A stretch of DNA of 64,000 nt, taken from contig CM020620.1 of the NCBI GenBank assembly GCA_009829735.1, positions 15,001,420 to 15,065,419 of the forward strand, written 5' to 3'. The number at the start of each line of letters is the position of its first letter. Positions within the stretch are counted from its first letter, which is position 1. The translations under genes were made by a program, and so were the position numbers. Source of the stretch: Pyropia yezoensis (Eukaryota; Rhodophyta; Bangiophyceae; Bangiales; Bangiaceae). The notes below the pieces were generated by a model. That model saw only the letters and a program-made list of their open reading frames with translations. It ran no database searches and was not told the origin of the DNA. This document shows, piece after piece, positions 1-12,900 of the stretch.

Positions 1-1126
1 GTAAGGCACGCAAGATGTTGGAGAGGTCACAGAGGAGAGAGGAGATTGCCAGGATGCGCTCCTCCCCACCAGCAATCGACGTGCCCATCAATGGGCGCAG
101 ATGGGCGCCCACGGATGGCCGACCCCATTGGCGCCACCACCGACGCGGCCCGAGCTAGCGCAGCATGCTACGCCAGAGCGCATACAGCCATCAGACCCAA
201 CCTAGCAGGAGTGTTCCCCTCCCCCGCGTGGCCCTCCCCCACGCGGCCGTTGCAAACCGCCGCTCAGCCGCTGCAAACGGCCGCACCGCGACTGCAAACC
301 GCAGCACGCCGCAGCAGCCGCCATGACCGTGTCCACCGACCACAGCGGTAGCCAAGGCATGAGGAGCAAACCCCCTGCCACCCCCCCCTCCCACGTCGGC
401 GACTTGCTCCACCAGCGGCTACAGCACCACCGTTCGCAGCAGTCGGCGCGCACGGACGTGGCGGAGGGCGTAGCCGCCGAGCTCGCCAATTGCCCGCTCG
501 CCCAGCACCCCACCTCTCCCCCCCCGCCACAGGCCGACACCGCCACTGACCCCTCCTTCCGAGGCCGCCGTCACCATAGCATCGGCAGCGGGGGCTAACC
601 CCCTCCCCCCACCCCCGACACCGCCGCTGTCACCGCGCCCTCCCTCTGCTGCAGACCAAAGGGCCCCCCACACGTCCCCCCCCCCAGTCCCCCCGCGGTG
701 GACGACTCGCTCCACAGCCGTTGCCACCAGCGACGCCATCCCTGTTACCATCGCTGCGTCGTCGGCCGCCGACAGGGCGGTCGCCATAGTGGCGCCCACG
801 GCCAGGCCGACGGGCGTCGCCAGCTCCCAAGAGCGGCCGTCGCCGCCCTTACCCCACGATGCTGCCGTGGCGGTCCCCGGCGCGGCCGCCGCGCCAGTCA
901 CCGCGGCACCACCCCCTCGCGGGATCCCCGAACTGGCGGCGCCGCCGTGTCGAGCGCGGCGGCCACAGCTGCCCAGCCGGTCGTGTGCGGGCAGCGTCGC
1001 CGACCGGCTCGTGAGCGCCGCGGGTTCCCCCCCCCCGGAAGCGCCGCGCCCGCGCCGGCCACGTCGCCCAGCAAGGCACTCCACGCCGCCCACTAGCAGA
1101 CGACTGCCCTCCGCTCCGGGAGGGTC
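1..1126. other. GC-rich DNA without a recognisable gene
   Basis: Very GC-rich DNA with open frames on both strands but no protein resemblance. Several copies of a CTGCAAAC-type word lie at about 249-310. Composition changes sharply at the pogo-like element boundary near 1128, where AT-rich DNA begins. Confidence 0.5.
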
Positions 1127-1402
1127 TACAGTAACTATTCAATTATGTGCTGTTCGTTTATTTAGTACCTACTATATAAACGAATAACGGTCGACCGCGT
1201 GCGACGACCGAGCCTTCGTCAATCGTCTCGATATTGAGCGATCGAGCCAGACAACATTGAGCGTCCATGATGGTGCGACACGGTCCCACCGACGTCGACC
1301 ACACGCCGTCGTCCCAAAAACAGTGCTCCACCCTCCCCACCCCACCCCACACCTTCTTCTCCCCGCTCCCTCTTCTTTTCTGGCCGGTGCTCCCGCGCGA
1401 CC

Positions 1403-3904
1403 ATGTCGGCTGTGACTCCCCGCGCTGCCCGCGCCGCCGCCGCCGCGGCGGCCGAGGCCGCCGTCCAGGAGATCTTCCCGGTGGCGTCCTCGGAGACGAG
1501 GCAGGCCGTCAGCGTCGCGGCCGCTGCTGCCACTGCAGCGGCCGCGGCACACTTCCTTGAGACTGCGCCGCCGCCGACGCCCCCCAGATCGGCCGCGTCT
1601 CGTCGGGCAAGACCAAGGGCGTCGGGCGTGGCCGATGGGCTCATCCATAAGGAGAGAGCGGCCCTCTCGTTTGGCAACAAGATTGCTTTTATTCGCTTGT
1701 TTGACCGAGGGGTCCACACCTCTATGCAGAGTTTGGTTGACAGCTTTCATATACCTATCTCTTTATCCAACGCCCGACGCATCTGCGAGCCTCGAGAGCG
1801 GTCCCGGCTTCTGGCGCGAGAGCGTAGCGGAGAGCCGCTGGACGCTGTCAGGGCGCGCCGATCAAGATTTGAGGCGGTAGACAAGGCTCTTCGTGTCTGG
1901 TATGACGGCATCCAGGCAATGGCCAGGCGCGATCTGCCTGTGACGCTGGCAGTGCTGGAGGCCAAGGCGGCGGAGATTGCCGACGAGCTGGGCGTGGCTG
2001 GATTCAAGGCATCGACGGGCTTCGTCCAGAAGTGGGCGCAGCGGCATAGCCTGCGGAACGTGGCCCTGTGGGGGCAAGGTGGGTCGGCGATTGAGGCTGC
2101 CCGACTAGGGGAAGAGCGCATGGCGGAGATTCGGAGGGAGCTGGCCAAGTATGACCGGGACCATATCTACAATATGGATGAGACCGGGCTCCAGTTCAGG
2201 TGTCTACCTAACCGGGCATACATCGCAGCTGGGGAGCGGCGGCGGGCCCGCGGAACCAAGGCTATGAAGGCAAAAGATCGGGTCACCCTCGTGCTGGCCT
2301 GTAACGCGACCGGCAGTCACAAGCTTCCTATCGCCATCATTGGGTCAGCGGCCGTGCCGTTATGCTTCAAGCCGCCCCGAGCGAGCTGCCCTTTGCCGTA
2401 CTTCAACCAGAAGTCGGCATGGATGGACTCGGTCGTGTACCAGAAGTGGTTTACGTCCGTATTTGTCGCCGGCGTGCAGTCCAGGACGAGGGATCCGGGC
2501 GTCCTTATCGTTGATAACTGCGGGGCCCACACGGAGCTGACGCATCCCCAAGTACGAATTTGTGCGCTTCCTCCCAATGTGACGGCCATCTACCAACCCC
2601 TTGACGCTGGCGTCATAGCGTCTGTCAAACGCCGCTACAAGAAGCGTTTGATTTCTCTGGTATAACGGGCCCACGAGGAGAAGGTTAGGCAAGAGGCGGC
2701 GGCGGCGGCGGTGGCCACACGAGAGGCGGCGGCATCGGCGGCAGCACCGGACGCGGCGGTCGCAGGGGCGTCCGCGGGGGCAGCAGCGGCGGGGGCGCGG
2801 CCAACACTGGGCGGACCACCCGCGAGCGAAGGGGGAGCGGTCGGTGCGACGGCCGTTGACTGGGCCGGGGTGCGGCTGGGCCCACCCAGTGCTGGGAAGT
2901 GGCCCGGCATCTCGAGCCCTTCGCCGGGGCGGGCAGCACACGCGGCAGTCGGACCGGACACTTCCAGCGATGCACGAGGGCCCAATTTGGCGGCTGGTGC
3001 AGCCTCATCTGATCCGGCCCGCAGTGGTGGAGGAAGCGCTCTCGAGACTCGGATATTGACGGGCGAGTCGGGATCTACCGCTTTCCGTATGAGCGGGCCA
3101 ACCGACGCATCCGGGCCTGGCCCGACCGCCCACTGTCCTGTGGCATCCCCGACGCCCGGCTCAGCCGCACCGCCATTGTTGCTGGCCAGTACTCCTGGGC
3201 CACGCTCAGACCGGCGCGCGGCGGCGGAGACCGACATCGGTTCATCCGGGCGGACGGCGGGCGCGGCGGGCCGCGCGACCGCCATTTCGGAAATGGGGGA
3301 GGCTGGGTTGGAAGCCGCGTCACCTTTGGTCCGTATTGACGAGCCCCGGTCCGTGGACACGCTTACGTTTACTCCCAATTCCGTCACGGGCTTGCCGGGG
3401 CCAACGCCTGCCGACGAGGCATTGCGGGGGAGACCCAACGTTTGGGAGCACCCTGCCCCCCCACTTCCCCCTGCTGCCAGAGGACGGCGGAGGGCGTCAC
3501 GCGCGCTGACCCCGCGGCCCATCAAGGGCGTCCGAGACGGGGCCCCTGCCCACCTCCAGGACGTAGCCGAGCTCATCCTTTAGGAGTGGGCCGCCGTCCC
3601 ACCGGCCGCCATTGCCCACTGCTGGGCAAAGGCCTGTATCCTGCCGCTGGAAATGGAGGCACGCGTTCTGGCTGACCACGGCGACTACTGCGCCTCCAAC
3701 CGGGTCATTGCCGATGACGTTGGGGAGGTCCTGGACCTGATGGGGACTTGTGCAGTTGCACAGAGCTGCTTTGGTGATGGTGACCGTGCTCAGCAAGAGC
3801 TTGCGGTCGAAGGCTGGTTGGATCTGGAGGACGATCCTCATGCTATAGAGGATACTGTAGACGATGAGTGCAGAGTGGTTGGTAGTGGTGAAGAGCAACC
3901 GTAG
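1403..3904 (+). CDS. pogo/Tigger-like DDE transposase, interrupted by two in-frame stops or by one intron
   Basis: The frame starts at ATG 1403. After an Ala-rich leader there is a CENP-B/Tc5-type helix-turn-helix region (about residues 90-215), then the DDE_1 catalytic core: YNMDETGL (first Asp), LIVDNCGAH (second Asp) and QPLDAGVIASVKRRYK (third Asp). The frame meets TAA at 2663 and TAG at 3581, yet stays open between and after them. The last part (from 3584) contains AIAHCWAKACIL, which matches the 'NCWRKAGI' segment that follows the DDE core in this family, and then an acidic tail. A GT at 2660 and an AG at 3582-3583 would define a 924-nt intron (308 codons, phase 0) that removes both stops and the Ala/Gly/Pro-rich middle. 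The alternative is simple nonsense decay. The family assignment is firm; the splicing is inference. Confidence 0.8.
2660..3583 (+). other. Candidate GT-AG intron (or stop-bounded linker) in the pogo transposase
   Basis: The donor CTG|GTATAACG directly precedes the TAA. The acceptor CATCCTTTAG|GAG contains the TAG. Both stops are thus inside the proposed intron, and splicing keeps phase 0. The interior is an Ala/Gly/Pro-rich frame with no resemblance to transposases. Confidence 0.4.
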
Positions 3905-4212
3905 GCAAAAAGATCTTTTGAGAAGAACACAAGCTGCTCACACACACCGCAACAGAAATGCGGTCGAGTGCACGGCGCAGTGCAGGGTCGTCTGGGTGAC
4001 AGAGTCAGCGGTCGAGAAGTCAATCGTCGACGATCGACAGTGCCACGAGTCTCGACGATCGCCAAACATGACCCCAGTGTCGGAGTGCTTGCCGATCGCA
4101 CGCCGATTGGGAGTGGTTTTTGGGTCGCTCAGAAAAGCACGCTCTTCCCGGATAGAGGACTACTTCACGACGTACCCCTACCAGATGGTCGAATAATGAC
4201 TGTACGACCGTG

Positions 4213-4280
4213 CGGGAAATTTCAGGCAGGATAACCAGGCACACAGCTGGATAACCCGCCGATTGCCTGATTATTCAGGC
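4213..4280. repeat. Left terminal and subterminal repeats of the CACTA-like element
   Basis: CGGGAAATTT is followed by GGATAACCAGGC (4229-4240), GGATAACCCGCC (4249-4260) and the palindromic GCCTGATTATTCAGGC (4265-4280). Weaker versions such as TTGTCCAGGC continue to about 4470. Confidence 0.6.
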
Positions 4281-4718
4281 AGGCGATAGGAACTGTCCAA
4301 TGGCGTGCCTTCTATTTTGATCCGACCAGCTCGTCAGTCGGGCCGAGGATATCCAGGGCAGTGCTGGCTTGTTGTCCAGGCAGCTCAGAAGAGTGTTCCA
4401 GAACTGTCCAGTGGCGAGCCTTCCACAACCATCCATCTTGATCCAGAAAGTTCTAGCAATCGGCCTGGCGTTATGGCCAGGCAGTGGAGGCTTACACTTT
4501 CTCTTCATTGGCTGTCGTGCGATGATGGCGGAAGCCTTCCACCAACCCGTTCGCGGAGACTGGTCCGAGGCAGCGTTCGAGAGGAAACAAATACGCAGCT
4601 GGTGGGCGTGCCAACGACGATCCCATCAGTCGTCAATCCATTGTGCCGCGCTTTGATTGCCGACCCCCGTTCACCCACACTGGCCCTCACACCGGCTTGC
4701 CCCCCCCCCCCCTGCGCC

Positions 4719-6921
4719 ATGTCCGAGAGGCGCCTGTGCGGATGCTGGCGCTGCACCGATGACGGCGCAAGGGGACCTGCTCTCGTCAGCCGTTCCACAT
4801 TCTTTGTCCACATGGGTCGCAAGCGACCGTTCGCTGCACGCGCAAGCGGTGACGAGAGTGCTGTCGATCGCGAACGAACGGGAGACGGTATACGAGGAGC
4901 AGAGACGAGGGAGCAGCCGGTGGTGGAGGCTGGGCTACCGGCGGTGGGAGGAGCTGCTGGAGATGTCGGGGGTGCTGACGGTGAATGGGAGATGATGATG
5001 GTGGCGAGGCCGATGAGGACGATGGTCCCTGGGCGGGTGGGGGCGTGATAGACCTTGGTGGTGGGGAGGCGGAGGAACCTGAGTACGAGGAAGAGAGCGA
5101 GCTCTTGGACATTTCCGAGAATGCCTCCGTGGCCGACGAGAAAGAGAGAGACATACTCGACCTCCCCCCGGCGCCTGCCACTAGCGATGACCAAAAAAAC
5201 CAAGTCCTTCTTCCTGTCGAGCAGTTCCGCCACGTCTTGCACGACCTTGTTTTTTATGCGGTGAGCGTGCAGCACCATCTCTCTAGAGAGGCCGCCGGGG
5301 ACATCCTACGGCTGCAGTGTCACTCGCTCAAGTACCGCTCTCCGTATCGCCAGCAGAAGTTAGCTGGCGCTGCGGTCGACCTCCAAGAAAAACTCATTGA
5401 TGCCTGCCCTGCAGGGTGCGTCGCCTTCACGGCCGGGAGGTCCACCCTCGACGCCTGCGGCATGTGTAAGCAGGCAAGGTACAAGACGGGCACCACCACT
5501 CCTCGGAAGCAGGTCACGTATTGGCCGATGATCCCGTGGCTGACAGCGATGCTGGCAGATCCAACCCTCGGATAGGACATGACTGCTAGCATGGCGCACG
5601 CGAGACAGCGAGCATCCCAACCAAGAATCAGCATCGATGATTGGTACGACGGGTCAAACTTCCGAAATGCAGTCCAGCAAGGCTACTTCCAAGCAGACAC
5701 GAACGTTGCTTTCAGCCTTTCCACCGACGGTTTTGAAGCTTGGCGACAACAAGGATTTCAAGGATGGCCAGTCGTGGCAACAATTCTCAACTTACCAGCA
5801 GATTCTAGAACGAGCCTGGTCAACCAAATACTGCTTTGCGTCACTTCTGGACCAAAGCAGCCGGCGGACTTGGAGTCATATCTTGACCCAAGTGCGGAAG
5901 AGCTAAACACCCTTGCTATGGGAGTGCCTGGGGTGTCCGTGGCGGGCAGGCAGGGACTGCACACCCTCCGCGATTTCATGCTGCATGTCTCCACCGACAT
6001 GCCCGCCGCGGATAAGATCGCGCATGCCACCGGGCACAACGGGTCCCAGCCGAACCGGTTCCGCGCCTTCAGCGGAGTTTATTACAAGTCACAGACGTAC
6101 TACCCGCCGGTCAGCCCGAGGACGAACCAAGTCCTCTTTGCTGTGGACAACTGCCAAGCTCCCCGACTCCCAGCTGCTTCAGTAGGAGCACAAGTTAACC
6201 TGGTTGAGGGAGCGCGTCGAAACGGCAGGCCGCAGAGCCATGTGAAGGAATTGAGCAAGTGCACAGGCTTCAAGGGATATTCTCTGTTACTTTCGACAAG
6301 TCCTCAACAGCGAGCTAAATACCCGGCGCTGACGTACTTGTGGGACGTCGGGCCTTCTCTGGTGCCCTACGACTGCACGCACCTTCTCCTTTTGAACGTG
6401 ACGCCCTCCTGTGGTTGATTTTTTCCGGCCAGCTCGGCGGGCCAGCGGAATTCAGCCACCTCGCTCTTCCTCCATCTGCTGTCGCAGATATCGGGGCGGA
6501 ACTACGCAATGCACGGGCTTCTGTGCCGTGCTCTCAAGGGCGTTCTCTCCGGAATTTGGCGATATCTTTCCGGTCATACAAGGCTGTGGACTGGATGTTT
6601 TTCTTGTTAAGCACGGCCGAAGTTGTACTTGCCAACCGCGTGTCGCCCGACCTGTACGACATGCCGATGCACCTAGTACGGGCCAGTCGCATCCTGTTTC
6701 GACCTCAACCTGTTTCATTAAGCGAGGTCGAGGCCGCAGACGCCAGTTTCAAGAGCTTTTGTCGCGAGTACTACACTCACGTCTACGGGGGGGTGGAGGC
6801 CAGGCTTCCTCTCTGCCGGTCAACAGCTGCTGCTGTTCTGGACATCGCGTCGAACGCGCGCAGCTGTGGTCCAATCTGGACTTACTGGCAATTTGTCATG
6901 GAACGATTGATTGGAACTCTT
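4719..6921 (+). pseudogene. Tnp2-type (EnSpm/CACTA, Plavaka-like) transposase, 5' portion
   Basis: Starting at ATG 4719, the N-terminus shows the Cys cluster CGCWRC followed by a Ser/Arg-rich segment, as in Tnp2/Plavaka proteins. An acidic linker follows, then GCVAFTAGRSTLDACGMC, the TYWPMIPWL segment, FSLSTDGF, the WPVVATILNLPADSR block and LRDFMLHVSTDMP, all diagnostic of PF02992-type transposases. A later block (about 6410-6921) ends in a 'GPIWTYWQFVMERLIGTL' segment. The copy is dead: the frame changes near 5.0 kb, TAG at 5573 interrupts it, the frame changes again near 6.41 kb, and a retroelement cuts it at 6921. The reading resumes at 14286 after the retroelement. Confidence 0.85.
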
Positions 6922-7794
6922 TGTAAGGATATGCCCCCTAAATCCCTAAGACTCTAGCTTCGGGGATACGGACTCGGGCCTTTCCTTCCCTGTCCTTCTT
7001 AGCCAACTCCTTCCAAGACGCATCAACTCCCTGGTAATCTGGAGATGCCGCGGTGTCCGGCCGAGATTCTACGGGTCGCGGACGGTCAGCACGAGAGCCG
7101 CGGATTGGCTACCCGTTAGTACCCTGACTCATCCCCGGACGGATATTTTCTCTCCGCGGATCAGAGGACTAACGGACCACAGGACAATCCACATCTCTGA
7201 CTCATCGGCCAGCCGGAACAATCTCCCCACGAGCCAATGGGAACGACACGATTTGCTGACCCACCGGAGATTTTCGACCCGAAGACTGGCGTCTGGCTTA
7301 CACGCCTCTGCGGCCTTTCCGGCCGACCGGCGTGTGAGGCCAGCCGCGCGGCGCTACGAGCGCCGCACGCCGCCCCAGCCCCCGCTTGGGGCTGTCTGGT
7401 GGGGCGCCTTAGGGCGCGCACACCCACCTTGACTTCTTCTGAGAGCCTATGCCTTGTTTTGAGCCCATTGGTGCCGCCCCCCCAGCGGCACGGGCAATCA
7501 CATGCTTTGGGGCACCCTGGGTGCCCCCCCGGGGGTATATAATGCGTGAGTGCGGGCGCCACCCGGGAAGACCTCGGGGGGAACAACAAACACGGACACA
7601 ACGACCTCCTTTACCCTCGAACCCCTCGACCCCCTCGACCCTCACCGACGTCACGCCCATCTTCTTCCCCACCCCCATCACCGTCACCCCGCCCGTCACC
7701 TTCCCCGCGCCCCGCAGCCCCATTGGCTTGCGCGGGCAGCTGACACCGTTCACCAGTACGTTGAGGGCTGCCCGGGTGTGGGTGGTGCCTCACA
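6922..7794 (+). repeat. 5' LTR of the Ty3/gypsy element
   Basis: 873 bp, TG...CA ends, nearly identical to the 3' LTR at 13413-14285. It contains a TATA box (TATATAA, about 7536-7542), so transcription probably starts shortly downstream, in front of a C/T-rich segment rich in CTCGACCC words. Confidence 0.95.
7536..7542 (+). promoter_or_regulatory. TATA box in the 5' LTR
   Basis: TATATAA in an otherwise GC-rich LTR, followed by AATGCG. The same motif lies at 14027-14033 in the 3' LTR. Confidence 0.65.
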
Positions 7795-8030
7795 TGTGGT
7801 AGCTTCAGATAGTTTGACTTCCTCCTGTCGGTGACGTTGCGATTCCGTTCCCGATTTGGCCCCCCCTGCGTTTGTGCCCTCGTGCTGCCCCCTGTGTTCG
7901 GCGTGCCTCGGGCATTGTAATACGAACGCAGCGGGTTCCACGAATCACACCGAAAGAACACTGCCCTGACACTGCCCTGGTGGCCCCTGTCACGGTTTTT
8001 TTTCTTTGGTCAACGGATTGTTGAAACCCA

Positions 8031-8651
8031 GTGGGTGCCAAATCAGGTTCCGAATATTCTTCCTCGGCGTTGGCGGGCGCCCCGACTTCCTCGGCGGCGA
8101 CTGCGCGCGCCCCGGCGGCGCGGGCGACCGCGGAGGCACGCGTCACCCCGGCGGCGCGCGCATCACCGGCGGCGGCATCCACGTCATCCTCTGTGCCGGC
8201 GACGGCCGACTCGGCGGCGGCAGGCGCATCCAAGCCCCCCCTCTCGCGCAAGGGCAAGGGTTTCGCCACGCCCGACTCGGCGGGCTCGGCCAGTCGGGGC
8301 CTGCTGCTGCCCCAGATGGACCCCGCGCGGCGATACACTGCGCCGCCCGCCCCACGTATTGGGCACATCCGACCCACGGCGGCGCGCGCGGCGGAGCAGC
8401 GGGAGCAGCGCCGGATCGCCAAGAGCATCCCCAAGGACAAGTACGTGTGATAGCACTGTGGCGTGCGTTACAACAGCCTGACAGTGCTGCGCGATCATCG
8501 CTGGTCGCGGCGCCACCGCAATACGGTCAACGGTCCAGCCACGCGCCCGCGGTGCGACATCTGCGATCGCGAATTCGAGACGGTGGAACACTTCGAACGC
8601 CACCAGCGTGGGAAGGATCACCACCGCACGCTGGCGCGCCACACCAGTTGA
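8031..8651 (+). pseudogene. Accessory leader-region frame with a C2H2 zinc-finger motif, in the Ty3/gypsy element
   Basis: Between the 5' LTR and gag lies an additional protein-like region: an Ala/Ser/Thr-rich first part with basic patches, then a C-terminal C2H2-type finger (CDICDREF followed by HFERHQRGKDH). It is not whole in this copy. Most chromoviruses have no gene upstream of gag, so this is either an acquired accessory gene or an extra nucleic-acid-binding leader peptide. Function unknown. Confidence 0.5.
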
Positions 8652-9007
8652 CACCTCGCAACACCCCCCAGGATCTGTGCGAGAGGCGCGATTTGCCACG
8701 TGGACTTCCCCCTGCTTGGAAATCCGGCGCGACCCGACTCGGGCCCGCGCGCGGACGCCGGCGGCAAAATCCGATTGCACACTTGAGTCTGCGAATTCTG
8801 TTTCATCGCATCACTTGTGAACCATCAAATAGTGTTGTACATCTTTTGAATCGTTGCAGCCACTACGGCCGCACACGTCCAGAAGCTCGTGTACAACTAC
8901 TTTGACCGATCAAATTACCTTGCACATCTTTAAGGACCTGCCCGGCGCCCAGCCGAAGTAAGTCGACTTAGATCTGCTTAGTTGATTTGATGGTTGCGAT
9001 TTTTACC

Positions 9008-9886
9008 ATGGATCCCCCTAATCCTTCTGGTATTAGCCCGACTAATCCAGGCACGGCCTCAACCGCACCCTCAGCGGAATCATGGAATCAACTAACTGCG
9101 TTCGTCTCGCAGATGAGCGCCGAACTCGAGGCTCACATGGTAGAACTGGCGGACGCCAAGAAACAGCTGTCGGACGCCAAGGCCAAGGCCACCGGTGCAG
9201 GCACAACGACTGCGAGGCCGCACAAGCCCGCGCTGTTCTCCGGCAAGCCCGGCACAATTGAAGCGTGGTGCTCGCACATGGACTCTTATGTGCGGCTGAC
9301 CGACCCTGACGAAGCGTGCCGGATCGCCTGCACCTACCTGGACGGTGAGGCGTTCACTTGGTGGCATACCTACAGTCGTACCATCGCGGTCCCCAACTGG
9401 ACTGCCCTGTGGGCTGCGCTCATCCGTCGCTTCAGCCCACTGAGCAAGACGCAGGCGGCGCGGGACAAGCTGCACTCCTGGCGTCAAATCAAGGACGTCG
9501 GGACGTTCAACAGGACGCTCCTAAGCGTCCTCTTGGATATCCCCGACATCACCGAAGCGGAAAAAATCGACCGCTATAGCCGGGGCCTTAAGCGAGACAT
9601 CTGGCAGGCACTTTGCCTGAAGACCTACACGGATCTTGAGTCCCTTATGACTGACGCCCTGCGCGTCGAAGCGGCCAAGGCTGGAGCGTCCCGTATTACC
9701 AGTAATGTTAGCAGCACTTCTGGGAAGCCACCGACGACGGGTGTTATCCCAATGGACATTTCCAGCATCAAGGTCGACAAGCTGACGCCAGACGAACGCC
9801 AGCGCTGTATGCGCGAAGGTCTGTGCCTCCGCTGTCGCGAGAAAGGGCACTTGGCTAAGGACTGCCCAAAAGGCCAGCGGAACTGA
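9008..9886 (+). CDS. gag: gag polyprotein of the Ty3/gypsy element
   Basis: The likely start is the ATG at 9008 (ACCATGG context). A capsid-type retrotransposon gag domain occupies the middle, with the WCSHMDSYV and TWWHTY segments typical of the family. A CCHC zinc knuckle ([14 protein letters not shown]) lies at the C-terminus and binds the element's RNA. The frame is open throughout and looks whole. pol begins just downstream in a different frame; the family commonly uses frameshifting or re-initiation to express it. Confidence 0.9.
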   Translation: MDPPNPSGISPTNPGTASTAPSAESWNQLTAFVSQMSAELEAHMVELADAKKQLSDAKAKATGAGTTTARPHKPALFSGKPGTIEAWCSHMDSYVRLTDPDEACRIACTYLDGEAFTWWHTYSRTIAVPNWTALWAALIRRFSPLSKTQAARDKLHSWRQIKDVGTFNRTLLSVLLDIPDITEAEKIDRYSRGLKRDIWQALCLKTYTDLESLMTDALRVEAAKAGASRITSNVSSTSGKPPTTGVIPMDISSIKVDKLTPDERQRCMREGLCLRCREKGHLAKDCPKGQRN

Positions 9887-9909
9887 AGCAGCAACCATCA
9901 TCAACACTT

Positions 9910-12900
9910 GTGACAGACGCTTCTTCGGTTCCAGAAAATATGTCGTCACCGTTTGAAGGCCCGCGACTCGGGCTTCTGCTTTCTACTGCTTCTGTCAATG
10001 GCAAAGTTATTAAGGTGCTGTTTGACGACTGGTCTCCCATCAACTTCGTCTCAAGGCTCCTCGTGACCTCCCTGCTTGTGAACACGAAGGAAACGGACTT
10101 TGCGGCAAGCATGCCCGATGGCCGCTCTCATGTCCTCGCTGAAACCGTTGAACCCCTTGAGATTCACATTGGACCGGACCAAGAACGACTACGATTTGCT
10201 GTATGTGACTTAAACGCCTACGACCTCATCCTGGGAAAGAATTGGCGCGATGACAAGGACGCCAAAATCAACAACAAGAAAAACAAGATCTCCTTCAAGT
10301 TCAACCACAAGAACATCTCTAACACAGCCTCCCTCAAGAAGCCTGAACCCCTGATCAGTCGGCAACGTCTCGCCCGGGACCTCGTCCGAAGGTGCCCGGT
10401 TTTTGCCATCTACCTGCACTCCGAAGATCCCTCTACCAACTTCGACATTAACGCCATTACGATGGGACACGCCGACGACAAGAGAGAAGTTCAAGAGATT
10501 CTCAGAGAATACGCCGACGTCTTTCCAGACGAGCTCCCCGACGGACTTCCTCCTGAGCGCAGTCACAATTTTAGCATCAAGCTTACCGACGATGCCCAAC
10601 CACGTCGTAGCGGAATTTACCGACTAGCCGAATGGGAGCTCGAAGAACTCAAGACCCAACTTGCCGTCCTAATAAGGAAGGGATTCATCCAACCAAAAGC
10701 CTCACCGTGGGGCTCTTCCGTCCTCTTTGCGGCAAACAAGGACGGTGGCTGGCGAATGTGCATCGACTACAGGGCCCTAAACAAGGCCACCATCAAGAAC
10801 CCGTATCCACTACCACGCATCGACGACATCTTCGACCAACTGCGAAAGGCCAAGTACTTTACGAAGATGGACCTCCGTTCTGGCTACCACCAGATTCGCC
10901 TTGATCCGGAAACAATACCTCTGACGGCGTTTCGAACCAAGTACGGACTCTATGAGTTCACGGTCGTACCCTTTGGTCTTACGAATGCACCCGCGGTCTT
11001 CATGAACCTAATGAACGATGTCTTCAGACCCTAATTGTACGACTTCATCTGCGTCTACCTCGACGACATTTTAGTCCACAGCGAAACCTATGACGATCAC
11101 CTCAAGCACCTAAGATTAGCACTCGACAAACTACGAGAACACAATCTCTACGCTAAGTTGAGCAAGTGCCAATTCGCTCGGACCACTGTGGACTACTTCG
11201 GTCACGTCATCTCCGAGAAAGGCTTCTCCATGGAAGACTACAAGGTCCAAGCCATTCGTACATGGGCAACACCGAGAAGCAAAAAGGACGTGCAATCCTT
11301 CCTCGGTATGGTCAACTTCTACCGCAGATTTATCAAGGGAATGGCGGCCGTAGCCACGCCTTTGACAAGGCTGACTGGGAATGTCGACTTTGAGTGGACC
11401 CCAGACGCCCAGAAAGCTTTCGAGCAGCTACAGAATCTGACAACAACCGCACCAGTACTAAGGCCTTTCGACAAGAGATATCCAATCTTCGTGTCTACCG
11501 ATGCCAGCGGATATGCTGTTGGCGCAGTCCTTGAGCAAGATGACGGACGCGGACGGCGTCCAGTGGCATGCTTTTCGTTAACTCTCAACATCCACGAGCA
11601 ACGCTACAGCATTCGTGAACGAGAACTTCTTGCAGTCGTACAAGCCATCCGCCATTGGCGCTGCTACCTCTACGGAAGACCCTTTGAGGTCCACACCGAC
11701 CATGAGTCCCTGAGATACCCAAGAACCCAAGAAAAGCTCAACGATCGTCAAGTCAAATGGCTGGAGCTTCTGGACCAGTTCCAGTTCATGATTGTCCCCA
11801 TCAAGGGCACTTCAAATCCCGTGGCTGATGCCCTTTCCAGGCAGCCACAAGATGCTCCCGACAAGCACGCCCCCAATCAAGACCTCCTTAGTCGCGTGCT
11901 GGCCAAAACCATCAAAGCCATCCCCAAGAAAACTGAAATCAACAACCTCATGACCATCAACCAAAGTGATCAAGACCTTGCCACCTTTGAACAAGAGTAC
12001 GACGCGGACCCCGAGTTTGCCGACCTAGACAAAGACCCGGTATCTCCCTACCGGCTGCACATGAGGTTGTTGAAGCGAGGTGACCGTACGTGTATCCCTG
12101 TCGGTACTCTACGCCAAAGACTACTCCACGATTACCACGATGTCCCGTGCCAAGGGCACATGGGAGTCAAGAAAACAACGAAGGCCATTTCTTCCAAGTA
12201 CTACTGGAAAACAATGCGGATGGACATCCAAAGATATGTACAAACATGTGATTTGTGCCAGCGAAACAAGGCTAGCACCCATTCACCTCTGGGTCACCTC
12301 AAACCTCTAGATCCCCCGAACCAACGATGGGCAAGTGTCTCCATGGACTTTATCACGCCTCTTCCTCTGACTCCAAGAGGTCACAACGGAATTTACGTCG
12401 TTGTCGACCGCCTCTCTAAAATGATTCGCCTCGCCCCTATGAAGCCGGACTGTACCGCGCCAGTTGCAGCACAGCTCTATCACGATCATGTTTATCGACA
12501 CCACGGACTCCCTGCTGATGTCGTCTGCGACAGGGACCGCATCTTCTTCTCGAACTTCTGGCGGTCACTCACGGAGATCCTCAAAGTCAAGGTCAAGGCA
12601 TCTTCAGCCTACCACCCGCAAACTGACGGACAGACTGAGATTATGAACAAAAAGATTGAGGAAATCTGGCGAAATTTCGTCAACCATCACCAGGGCGATT
12701 GGGACCTATTCTTGGTTGCTGCTGAAGTAGCCTACAACCGGTCGCCAAATGCTGTGACGACGTACTCACCCTTCTTCCTGAACTACGGATTCGAACCCAA
12801 GACAGTTCCAATGGACATCCTCGACAAGTCAGAATCAAGTATACCTGCAGTGTCTGACTGGCTAAGCGGTCTCCAACGCGCTCAGGAGACTGCCATATCA

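Larger units (their letters stand above)
1129..4202 (+). mobile_element. pogo/Tigger-like DNA transposon with TA target duplication
   Basis: The element is bounded by TA dinucleotides (1127-1128 and 4203-4204). Its ends are inverted: the left end begins CAGTAACTATTC, and the right end read inward begins CAGTCATTATTC. About 15 of the first 20 positions match when the flanking TA is counted. CAGT ends next to a TA duplication are the hallmark of pogo/Tigger elements, and the single large gene inside encodes a pogo-type DDE transposase, so ends and content agree. The element is 3074 bp. The moderate mismatch between the two ends suggests it is not brand new. Confidence 0.85.

Noticed and set aside
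2635-3576. 313-codon minus-strand frame
   Set aside because: Shadow of the GC-rich middle of the pogo element; no resemblance to any protein.
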